A stretch of DNA of 38,654 bases from positions 1 through 38,654 of the forward strand of contig JALGUK010000003.1 of the NCBI GenBank assembly GCA_029820875.1, read 5' to 3'. Position numbers and translations under genes: made by a program. Positions 22,959 through 28,585 of the stretch are shown piece by piece; position 1 is the first letter of the stretch; each line of letters begins with the position of its first letter. The notes below the pieces were generated by a model that saw only the letters and a list, made by a program, of their open reading frames with translations, ran no database searches and was not told the DNA's origin. Source of the DNA: Candidatus Zipacnadia bacterium (GTDB lineage: Bacteria > Armatimonadota > UBA5377 > JALGUK01).

Positions 22959-23388
22959 GTACCATCGCCCGAAAGTCTGGGCACGGGCGGGCGCCTGCAA
23001 CGCCATCTGTCTCGTCGGCCAACTGGATTCTATGGTCGGTAAACTCGGCGAGGGCACCGCTATCTTCTTCATGGTGGTCAACGAGGCCCTGGCCACTGAC
23101 CCCGACAAGCCCGCCGACAAGCCCGCGAGAATCCCCATTGTCTGGCGCGGCAAGACGGCTAGCGTCGTGCGGAAGCTGCTCACAGAGGGCCAGTGGGTGA
23201 TGGTCAATGCGCAGTTGTATAGCACGTGGGAGGAGGACGAGAACGGCGAGCCACTCCAGGTCTGGGAAATCCAGGGCCAGCGCTTTCACTGCATCACGAG
23301 CCGCGAGGAAGCATCCCAGTTGATGAGGAAGGAGCCGAGGCGCGGCGACAACTGGAGGGAGGAGGTTGACATCTTCACCATGAGATAA
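22921..23388 (+). CDS. ssb: Single-stranded DNA-binding protein (OB fold)
   Basis: 155 aa from ATG 22921, overlapping the nuclease gene. The OB-fold pattern is visible: 'NAICLVGQLDSMVGKLGEGTAIFFMVVNEA', then 'RIPIVWRGKTASVVRKLLTEGQWVMVNAQLYS' and 'PLQVWEIQGQRFHCI'. The C-terminus ends VDIFTMR and lacks the usual acidic tail with terminal proline-phenylalanine, so contacts with host repair proteins may differ. It would coat single strands at the fork and in recombination. Last gene of the early operon, ending at the shared terminator. Confidence 0.8.
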   Translation: MSGVTTALPPKVEYHRPKVWARAGACNAICLVGQLDSMVGKLGEGTAIFFMVVNEALATDPDKPADKPARIPIVWRGKTASVVRKLLTEGQWVMVNAQLYSTWEEDENGEPLQVWEIQGQRFHCITSREEASQLMRKEPRRGDNWREEVDIFTMR

Positions 23389-23418
23389 GCCCGCCCCCGC
23401 ATAAACGAGGGCGGGCTT
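23387..23418. terminator. Bidirectional terminator between convergent operons
   Basis: AAGCCCGCCC (23387-23396) pairs perfectly with GGGCGGGCTT (23409-23418) around a 12-nt loop. It lies between the SSB stop (23388) and the XRE gene stop (23426), where the early rightward and leftward operons meet. The short T/A ends fit a two-way intrinsic terminator. Confidence 0.8.
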
Positions 23419-23425
23419 CACCGTG

Positions 23426-23638
23426 CTACTCCACCTGACCGTCGGGCACCTCACCCATCTCCTTCAGTTCCTCCATCTTCTTCCTCGCTTGCTTCGCGAG
23501 CAGCTCCTCGTATGCCCAATGCAGGTCCTCGCGTTCAATAGCCCAGATTGCATTCACCGACACGCCGAGGGCTTTCGCCACATCGCTCTGCCGCAGGCCC
23601 AAAGCGCGCCGTCGCTCAGCTCTGGTCATCGTCATCAT
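23426..23638 (-). CDS. XRE-family HTH regulator
   Basis: 70 aa. ATG 23638 is preceded by GAGGAGGTGA. The helix-turn-helix is 'RRALGLRQSDVAKALGVSVNAIWAIERED' (residues about 10-37), a clean XRE/Cro pattern, followed by a helical tail (YEELLAKQARKKMEELKEMG) that could dimerise. As last gene of the leftward operon it may autoregulate that operon and the divergent control region. The recurring A6GTT element is a candidate target, but this link is inference only. No lysogeny module is present. Confidence 0.8.
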   Translation of the reverse strand: MMTMTRAERRRALGLRQSDVAKALGVSVNAIWAIEREDLHWAYEELLAKQARKKMEELKEMGEVPDGQVE

Positions 23639-24329
23639 TGTTCACCTCCTCATCCTCCCTGAACACGCGCAGAAGAGTTGCCCGCTTCGGTTCGCCAGGT
23701 TCACGCCTGTACTCCCTGCAAAGCACCCACTTGTAGTAAGGGCTATCCCCCTCCGTCCGCAGGACAAACGTATAGACTAACTTGTCTCCGCCCGTGTGTT
23801 TGTCTGCCCCTGCACTCATGGCCTCCACAAGGACCCAACGCACTTCAGGGTACGGTCTCTGAACACCCTCGAATGTGAAGCCCGTGTACTCGGCAGGCAG
23901 CACAGCCACAATCTCCCTTATGGCCAGTTGCCGCGTGAAGCGAGGCGGAGTGTATGGCTCAAAGTGCGGGACATCAACGCCCCAGACCTCCAGCACCTTG
24001 CGGAAATACCTGCAGAACACGGGGCCATGTGCATCCTCCAGGTCATCCGGCGACTGCACGTCCTGCAAGTAGTGTGCGAACTCGTGAAGCACGGTCGCTT
24101 CGCTCACCGGCGGGTTAAGCACGATGACGTGTTTCTCGTCATCATAGTATCCAGGACGCTTCAACCGGCGGCTGAACCGCACCGGAGGCTCCTCCACCTC
24201 GAACCGAGAGGCCAGCTTTTTGAGCCTGCGTTCGGCCTCCGCTTTACCGACCATGTTGTGCTCCAGCTTCTTCTTCGCGAGGACCAGGCCAGGGTCCCAG
24301 CGAAATGTGTAGTCGTGTAGGTACTTCAC
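23616..24329 (-). CDS. SprT-like zinc metallopeptidase, copy 1
   Basis: 237 aa from GTG 24329, which has GAGGTGA seven bases upstream and aligns with the start of copy 2 (KYLHDYTFRWDPGLVLAKKKLE versus KLRRDWTYRYDPGLVLAEEELE, in parts). The zinc site is LHEFAHYL (H82, E83, H86) plus H101 in 'DAHGPVF', the HExxH...HGxxF arrangement of SprT/WSS1-like proteases. 'GYYDDEKHVIVLNPP' is the conserved strand before it. The eukaryotic SprT-domain protease Spartan degrades DNA-protein crosslinks together with PCNA. Here the gene directly follows a sliding-clamp gene. The C-terminal 90 residues are beta-rich and end in an acidic tail (EEVNNDDDDQS). It overlaps the XRE gene. Confidence 0.8.
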   Translation of the reverse strand: MKYLHDYTFRWDPGLVLAKKKLEHNMVGKAEAERRLKKLASRFEVEEPPVRFSRRLKRPGYYDDEKHVIVLNPPVSEATVLHEFAHYLQDVQSPDDLEDAHGPVFCRYFRKVLEVWGVDVPHFEPYTPPRFTRQLAIREIVAVLPAEYTGFTFEGVQRPYPEVRWVLVEAMSAGADKHTGGDKLVYTFVLRTEGDSPYYKWVLCREYRREPGEPKRATLLRVFREDEEVNNDDDDQS

Positions 24330-24352
24330 TGCTGTATCACCTCGTCGCTCAT
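24326..24352 (-). CDS. Possible 8-residue leader peptide before SprT copy 1
   Basis: ATG 24352 behind GAGGGAGGG encodes MSDEVIQQ and stops in TGA that overlaps the GTG start of SprT copy 1 (GTGA). This would couple its translation to that of the clamp. Too short to prove by sequence alone. Confidence 0.3.
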   Translation of the reverse strand: MSDEVIQQ

Positions 24353-24371
24353 GAATGCCCTCCCTCGGCAA

Positions 24372-25670
24372 TCACAGCACCTGCATCGGCATAAGAAGAT
24401 ATTGCCTATCCTCCTCCCGAAGTGCAAATGCCTTTAACGGTTCTTGGTACTCCAGCGTCACCTCCTCGCCCTGGAGCATCTCGAGGCCGCGAGCAAGGAA
24501 GCGGTAGTTCAAGGCAAACGGTTCCGCTTCGCCTGTCCAATGCGCGGGCACTTGCGCTTCTGCGCTACCGGCCTGCCTGCTACTGGTGACAAGGTGTAGC
24601 GCGGCGTTGTTCAGCTCAAAGACTATCCGCCCGCTTGCCTCTGCTGCTATCGGCGTCAACTGGTCTATGGCATCCAGCATATGCTTGCGGTTGAACGTGA
24701 TTCGGCACTGCATATTCTCCGCAGAAGGGACAACCTTCTCGCAGTTCGGGAAAACCCCGTCAATAGGCTTTGCCCACACGGTGGTACCCCTGTTATGCAG
24801 GAACACATGCTCCTTGCCTATCACCAGTCGGGTTCCGTCGCCCTCGGCACGCTTGGCTGTGATACCTGTCCACAGGTTCAGTGCCTTGACCGGAACAATG
24901 CAGTCATCGCCTTCATGCACCCGCGCAGCCAAAGTTACCCGCGCAAGCCGATGGGTGTCCGTAGCCACGAGGTCCAGCGCACCTTCGCGGAGCCGGAACA
25001 GTACGCCTGTAAGTATCGGGCGAGCTTCATCCGCCGAGGCTGCAGGCGCAACTGCGTCAATTGCCTCCCGCAGTTCGGCAGTGGGGAAGTCCACCTCCAC
25101 CTCCGGCGATTCGTCGCCAACCGCAGGAAACTCCTCGGCAGGGTGAGTCTCAATAGCGCTCACCACATCGCTGCACTCGACGCGGAGCATGTCACCGTCA
25201 CGGTGCAGGTTGATAACCGCGTGCTTCGGCAATCGCCGCAGAACGCTTTTCAGCACAGCCGCCTCAGGACATACCGGTGGAAGGCTACCCCGCGCCTTCA
25301 CTTGCTGACGGATACCGAACTCGCGCCTTGTCGCGCTCACACGCAACTGCCCCTCATCGCCCTCCAGTAGCAATGTCCTGAATATAGGCGGCGCGGGTGT
25401 AGTGCCCATATTACCCCAACCACCCCAACCAGTGCGAGTGGGAAATGTGGTCGTTGTCGCCCTCGAGGCCGACTTCACAACGTCCAACAGGTCATCCCTC
25501 CAGACATTCAGCCCCTCCGCCGGAACCGGCAATTCGGCCTGTCGCTTCTGCTTGCTCCTCCTTCGGGGTTTGAGGCCTTCGGCAAGCTGCACAAGCGCGT
25601 CTCGCCAGTCCAGGCGGCCCTCCTCAACTTCACTCGTCAATTGCTGTACTAACTTTTGTGCTTTGGTCAC
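24372..25670 (-). CDS. dnaN: DNA polymerase III beta subunit (sliding clamp)
   Basis: 432 aa from GTG 25670, behind AAGGAGGAG at ideal distance. The three-fold clamp pattern is present: domain 1 with 'IFRTLLLEGDEGQLRVSATRREFGI'; domain 2 with 'ELREAIDAVAPAASADEARPILTGVLFRLREGALDLVATDTHRLA' (in parts), the diagnostic P-I-L-x-G and A-T-D-x-x-R-L; domain 3 with 'VFPNCEKVVP', 'FNRKHMLDAIDQLTPIA', 'FALNYRFLARGL', and the classic C-terminus YLLMPMQVL. It encircles DNA and tethers polymerase. About 50 extra basic residues precede domain 1. With no phage polymerase, it probably recruits host Pol III. Its start lies inside SprT copy 2 (41-nt overlap). Confidence 0.92.
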   Translation of the reverse strand: MTKAQKLVQQLTSEVEEGRLDWRDALVQLAEGLKPRRRSKQKRQAELPVPAEGLNVWRDDLLDVVKSASRATTTTFPTRTGWGGWGNMGTTPAPPIFRTLLLEGDEGQLRVSATRREFGIRQQVKARGSLPPVCPEAAVLKSVLRRLPKHAVINLHRDGDMLRVECSDVVSAIETHPAEEFPAVGDESPEVEVDFPTAELREAIDAVAPAASADEARPILTGVLFRLREGALDLVATDTHRLARVTLAARVHEGDDCIVPVKALNLWTGITAKRAEGDGTRLVIGKEHVFLHNRGTTVWAKPIDGVFPNCEKVVPSAENMQCRITFNRKHMLDAIDQLTPIAAEASGRIVFELNNAALHLVTSSRQAGSAEAQVPAHWTGEAEPFALNYRFLARGLEMLQGEEVTLEYQEPLKAFALREEDRQYLLMPMQVL

Positions 25671-26316
25671 TATGCTCTCCTCCTTCGCCCGTTTCTGCGG
25701 GCTTGTATTGTGGTGAACGCTGCAACTGCACAGTCGCCACATGCCAGCCGAAGTATGGTGTAGGGGCTTCGCGGCCAAACCGCGCAACCGCACATACATC
25801 GCCTGCCGGCGTAGTGACGAACAATTCCCTGCGATCGCCCGCGCGGATGATGTCCTGAACTTTGACTTCCTCCGGTTTACACCCCAGGCGGTCGGCTATC
25901 TCGCGAATAATCACTCGCCTGTTAAAGCGCGGGTTGTACGGCTTATACCAGGGGGCCTCCACCCCCCACACCTTGAGCACCCGCCGGAAGTCACGGCAGA
26001 AACCAACACTATGCACGTCATTCAGCGCGCTTATAGCGTCGCGGAAGTGGCGCAGGTGATGCGTGAACTCGTGGAGTACCGATGCTTCGGTTATACGTGC
26101 AGGCCCGAAGCAGATGATTCCTTCCGTTGCATTATAGTAGCCACCCCGCATCCCGTTCTTCACCTGCAGGCGCGGCACCGGAACCCCGAACTCTTCAGCC
26201 AGCAAGTGCAACATTGCCTCTGCGTCTTCGGCATCAAGCGGGCGTTTTTCCAGCTCCTCCTCGGCGAGGACTAATCCAGGGTCATACCGGTATGTCCAGT
26301 CCCTGCGAAGTTTCAT
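25630..26316 (-). CDS. SprT-like zinc metallopeptidase, copy 2
   Basis: 228 aa; ATG 26316 has AGAAGGAGGAG upstream. The zinc site is LHEFTHHL (H82, E83, H86) with H102 in 'DVHSVGFCRDF', at almost the same positions as in copy 1. 'GGYYNATEGIICFGPA' and 'RRVLKVWGVEAPWYKPYNPRFNRR' (in parts) align with copy 1, so the two are clear but diverged paralogues. The C-terminus differs, ending in a polar tail (ETGEGGEHSDQSTK). It overlaps the clamp gene by 41 nt, so translation is linked. A protease acting on DNA-bound or replisome proteins is inferred from family and context. Confidence 0.8.
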   Translation of the reverse strand: MKLRRDWTYRYDPGLVLAEEELEKRPLDAEDAEAMLHLLAEEFGVPVPRLQVKNGMRGGYYNATEGIICFGPARITEASVLHEFTHHLRHFRDAISALNDVHSVGFCRDFRRVLKVWGVEAPWYKPYNPRFNRRVIIREIADRLGCKPEEVKVQDIIRAGDRRELFVTTPAGDVCAVARFGREAPTPYFGWHVATVQLQRSPQYKPAETGEGGEHSDQSTKVSTAIDE

Positions 26317-26331
26317 TCTGCTCCTCCTTCT

Positions 26332-26347
26332 GCCCGCACACGCGGGC
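26332..26347. terminator. Short GC hairpin upstream of SprT copy 2
   Basis: GCCCGC (26332-26337) pairs with GCGGGC (26342-26347), loop ACAC. On the leftward transcript it ends just before the SprT ribosome site, so it may pause transcription, protect the mRNA end, or control initiation. Confidence 0.45.
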
Positions 26348-26368
26348 TTAGTGTGTAAGCCCTCACCA

Positions 26369-26392
26369 GAGGGCAGGTGCAGACCTGCCCTC
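26369..26392. terminator. 10-bp GC-rich hairpin between leftward genes
   Basis: GAGGGCAGGT (26369-26378) pairs perfectly with ACCTGCCCTC (26383-26392) around a GCAG loop. It lies 12 bases after the stop of the first leftward gene. No T-run follows on either strand, so partial termination or RNA processing is more likely than full termination. Confidence 0.55.
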
Positions 26393-26403
26393 GGCGTGAA
26401 GGC

Positions 26404-26757
26404 TCAGCACGGCGGCAGCGGCGAGACTGAGTCCAGGTACTCTCTCCGCTCCTCTTCAGCCTCTCGCCACTCCCGCAACTCGTCCTGCAACGCAACCAAC
26501 ACCGCCTCTGCGGGCGCATACCGCAGTACACGTGCCGCCTCCTCTGCGCCGCGCACCGGCACTTGCTGGCCGGTAGCCACCCTGCATACGTACTTGCCAA
26601 TGTCATCCTCGGTAAACCCGCTACCGTCAGCACCAAACCTCCACTCCACCAGGTCTGCAACTGCTTGGCGTACGTCCATCTTGCTCTCCTCCTTCGGGCT
26701 TAGAATGTCTCGCAACAACGGACTGTTTACATCGTACTCCCTAACTTCAACCTGCAT
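26404..26757 (-). CDS. First leftward protein, acidic helical, unknown
   Basis: 117 aa from ATG 26757. A second in-frame ATG at 26679 has an almost identical ribosome site (AAGGAGGAGAGCNAG before ATG at both), so a 91-aa short form may also be made. The short form begins 'MDVRQAVADLVEWRFGADGSGFTEDDIGKYVCRVATGQQV' (in parts), with a helical, Glu-rich C-terminus (LQDELREWREAEEERREYL). No family recognised. It is the promoter-proximal gene of the SprT-clamp operon. Confidence 0.6.
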   Translation of the reverse strand: MQVEVREYDVNSPLLRDILSPKEESKMDVRQAVADLVEWRFGADGSGFTEDDIGKYVCRVATGQQVPVRGAEEAARVLRYAPAEAVLVALQDELREWREAEEERREYLDSVSPLPPC

Positions 26758-26786
26758 CTCGCTCTCCTCCTTCTTGCGCTTGTTTG

Positions 26787-26815
26787 ATTGTACACTATAC
26801 ATATACCACATTCAA
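26787..26815 (-). promoter_or_regulatory. Leftward sigma-A-type promoter
   Basis: Read on the minus strand: TTGAAT (26815-26810), 17-bp spacer, TACAAT (26792-26787). Expected start near 26780, giving a leader of about 22 nt that holds the AAGGAGGAG site of the first leftward gene. Confidence 0.75.
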
Positions 26816-27019
26816 CGCCGTTTATAACCCGTTTGTTCCAACTTTTTTCGATTTGGGGAATGGCGACAGGCCAGAAAGCCCTGCGGCTCTAAGGCTCCTG
26901 GCCGAAAAAAAGTTTGAGAGAGTGCCCTCTGACCGGCTTCTATTATTGACTACCGCAATACATAGTAACCCCTCTCCTGGCTCAGTACCCAAAGTTTACA
27001 GCGTGGTAAAGTTTCTTCA

Positions 27020-27050
27020 GGGGGGTAGTAAAGAAATTTTACTACCCCCC
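27020..27050. repeat. 13-bp perfect hairpin with G6/C6 base
   Basis: GGGGGGTAGTAAA (27020-27032) pairs exactly with TTTACTACCCCCC (27038-27050), loop GAAAT. It lies in the gene-free region, with no T-run after either arm. It could be a strand-initiation or protein-binding hairpin. Confidence 0.85.
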
Positions 27051-27505
27051 TCACAGGATGGCATTTATTGAGGTAGGCAAGAGTTTAGTGCAAGAGGCGT
27101 CCCATCGCTCTCCTAAGTCCAGCAACACCAAACAGTTATATACCTGCTTGCTGTTCGCTGGCGCGTTGTCCGATATGAGGCAGGTGCCCCAAAACGCACA
27201 GTCAGCGTGTCCCAAAAGAGGCAATTTCGTCGTGTCTGCGTGGCGTGACGGGCATTTTCGGGCTGATTTGGCCTGTGTTTGACGTGAAACAGTGCGATTT
27301 ACCCTCTGACTTGTACAGATAATGGGTGTTATGTTGACTCTTGCGGTATAATGTGACGCGCGTGTGTGATGCCAAGTGGCGTACCCCCACCCCCCGTTCC
27401 AAAGCGGCCCCGAGGTTTCCCTGCGCGTATAGTATAACCTGCTCTCCTAATGACGGGGATGGTCTCGGCCCCTTATAAGCACTGAATACCCTTCTCGTGC
27501 GAATA

Positions 27506-27584
27506 GAGCGATTCTGAGCGGTTTTGAGCAGATTCTGGTATGATACCACTAATTTCTCATAGAAACGCCATACAGAGCGATTAT
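27506..27584 (+). repeat. Iteron-like 10-bp direct repeats (GAGCGATTCT type)
   Basis: Three units lie head to tail: GAGCGATTCT (27506), GAGCGGTTTT (27516), GAGCAGATTCT (27526). A fourth, GAGCGATTAT, is at 27575, followed at once by the degenerate GGCGATTTAG. Spacing of one helical turn fits a protein-binding array such as origin iterons or operators. Confidence 0.6.
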
Positions 27585-27610
27585 GGCGATTTAGCGGGTA
27601 TCTGGCTTTG

Positions 27611-27674
27611 TCACCTGTCTGCCTGTCTGCGTGCTCCGCACAGGCAGGCGTGCAACGCACAGGCAGGCAGTGAT
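27611..27674. repeat. Long imperfect inverted repeat with internal direct repeats
   Basis: The left part has CTGTCTGC twice in tandem. The right part has CGCACAGGCAGGC twice, 20 bp apart. Outer TCAC (27611) faces GTGA (27670). Overall the stretch can fold into an imperfect cruciform centred near 27643. Confidence 0.6.
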
Positions 27675-27793
27675 GTCGAATCGGGGCAGGATATTGGAGT
27701 AGAGTCACGAAGCACAGAGGTCGAGAGGGGAGGGATGGAGTGAGCTGTAGCGGGTGAAGTAAGAGCAGCGAGAACCCAGTCGTAGGTCGTTGT

Positions 27794-27830
27794 GGGGAGG
27801 ATGGGAAGGGGGGGGGACATGAGGGGGGGG
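27794..27830 (+). promoter_or_regulatory. G-quadruplex motif 1
   Basis: Four G-runs on the plus strand, of lengths 4, 3, 9 and 8, are separated by loops of 5, 2 and 6 bases. This meets the usual G3+N1-7 rule for a stable quadruplex. Long homopolymers may be miscounted by sequencing. Confidence 0.65.
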
Positions 27831-27857
27831 TAAGGAAGGAGGGGAGGAGAACGTGTC

Positions 27858-27916
27858 GGGGTGAGGACTACGTTGGGTATTTACTTCGTCCTCACCCCTT
27901 ACTTGGAGGAAGTAAG
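27858..27916. repeat. Two adjacent stem-loops between G-quadruplex motifs
   Basis: GGGGTGAGGAC (27858-27868) pairs with GTCCTCACCCC (27888-27898), 19-nt loop. CTTACTT (27898-27904) pairs with AAGTAAG (27910-27916), loop GGAGG. They sit between the two G-run clusters. Confidence 0.8.
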
Positions 27917-27918
27917 TA

Positions 27919-27954
27919 GGGGGGGTTTAGGGGGCCTGGGGGGCAGGGGGGGGG
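27919..27954 (+). promoter_or_regulatory. G-quadruplex motif 2, upstream of the late promoter
   Basis: G-runs of 7, 5, 6 and 9 are separated by TTTA, CCT and CA. All loops are 2-4 bases, the most favourable kind. The motif ends 21 bases before the late -35 hexamer. Confidence 0.75.
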
Positions 27955-27955
27955 T

Positions 27956-27964
27956 AAAAAAGTT
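27956..27964 (+). promoter_or_regulatory. A6GTT element upstream of the late promoter
   Basis: AAAAAAGTT ends 11 nt before the late -35 hexamer. The same nine bases form the palindrome beside the early promoter (12958-12977, also 11 nt from its -35) and occur as opposed half sites near the leftward promoter (26840-26848 and 26905-26914). Confidence 0.6.
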
Positions 27965-27975
27965 GAGCGGAAGGG

Positions 27976-28004
27976 TTGACTCTCTGGGGAAAAGTGTGTA
28001 ATAT
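27976..28004 (+). promoter_or_regulatory. Late rightward sigma-A-type promoter
   Basis: TTGACT (27976-27981), 17-bp spacer, TAATAT (27999-28004); expected start near 28011. It would serve the terminase genes and probably much of the virion operon. Because the start lies downstream of ATG 28003, the first gene should begin further in. Confidence 0.7.
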
Positions 28005-28044
28005 GGAGACAGTAGCAATCAACCATCGGGAGGTGCGTGGCATT

Positions 28045-28386
28045 TTGAAGGACAACCGCTATAAGCTTCGGTTCGAGCCTTTTGACCGGCGAGATGGGAA
28101 TGGAGGAGTTTACGCGGCATATGTGGAGTATCCGTGCGTGTTGCAGTTCCCGTACACCGTCCACTGGATCAAAAGGGACGAGGGCGAGGACTGCAACAGC
28201 TACTTCCATTGGTACGTTGCGCCTGGGAACTGGATTGTCCAAACCACGGAGGGCGATAGAATCGGTATAGAGCTTTTGCCGCACGCCGAGTTCGTCAAAA
28301 AGTACGACAGCTCAACCGGGGGTATGGTGCGGATCCGCGGGAACGATTTCTTCACTACGACAATCAAAAAAATACGCGTGGGTTGA
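28045..28386 (+). CDS. First late protein, beta-rich, unknown (terminase-adjacent)
   Basis: 113 aa if TTG 28045 is used: GGGAGGTG lies nine bases upstream and the TTG is downstream of the predicted transcription start. ATG 28003 (127 aa, GGGGA upstream) is the alternative if transcription starts further back. The sequence is beta-strand and aromatic rich (GVYAAYVEYPCVLQFPYTVHWIK, then CNSYFHWYVAPGNWIVQT). Position directly before terminase suggests a packaging or small-terminase-like place, but no HTH is visible. It ends in an A7 run just before the stop. Confidence 0.6.
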   Translation: MKDNRYKLRFEPFDRRDGNGGVYAAYVEYPCVLQFPYTVHWIKRDEGEDCNSYFHWYVAPGNWIVQTTEGDRIGIELLPHAEFVKKYDSSTGGMVRIRGNDFFTTTIKKIRVG

Positions 28387-28541
28387 TTCGCTGGGCAGCT
28401 GGCGATAGGCTGAAAGATGCTTCTGGGCGGGACCTGCCGGATGAGACTTGTGAGTTGATACCTGCAAGGAACCTGGTTGAGCACATCCCCCACGACCAGT
28501 CGGCACGACGGCTTATGCCAGGCGCAGGTGGTAGTGGCTGA
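28383..28541 (+). CDS. Possible 52-aa protein or -1 frame extension of the preceding gene
   Basis: TTG 28383 overlaps the preceding TGA (TTGA) and opens a 52-codon frame ending at 28541 (LIRWAAGDRLKDASGRDL ... GAGGSG). There is no clear ribosome site. Slippage on A7 (28366-28372) would fuse it to the upstream protein. It is also possible that the stretch is non-coding spacer before terminase. Confidence 0.35.
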   Translation: MIRWAAGDRLKDASGRDLPDETCELIPARNLVEHIPHDQSARRLMPGAGGSG

Positions 28542-28585
28542 CCTTACGAAGAGGCCCCAACCAGCGGGCTACATGGAGCCGAGAA

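Larger units (their letters stand above)
26816..27975. other. 1.16-kb gene-free control region, candidate origin
   Basis: No convincing gene on either strand. Open frames exist (for example 27202-27708 on the minus strand) but lack ribosome sites and protein-like composition. The stretch holds in order A6GTT half sites (26840, 26905), a GGCCAG/CTGGCC inverted repeat (26869/26898), a 13-bp hairpin with G6/C6 (27020-27050), 10-bp iteron-like repeats (27506-27584), a long imperfect inverted repeat (27611-27674), and G-runs with two hairpins (27794-27954). It separates the leftward and late rightward transcripts. Such a mix of iterons, dyads and strand-biased G-runs is what replication origins often look like. 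Confidence 0.6.

Noticed and set aside
26784..27282. Two plus-strand frames (95 and 74 codons) downstream of the leftward promoter
   Set aside because: No ribosome sites, one crosses the perfect hairpin at 27020, and the composition is not protein-like.
27334..27352. TTGACT and a perfect TATAAT close together
   Set aside because: The spacer is only 7 bases, so they cannot form one sigma-A promoter. A -10 alone with no -35 or extended -10 is weak evidence.
27202..27708. Minus-strand frame of 168 codons in the gene-free region
   Set aside because: No SD, no recognisable domain, and it runs through the iteron array and the inverted repeat; chance open frame is more likely. Proteomics or conservation in relatives would settle it.
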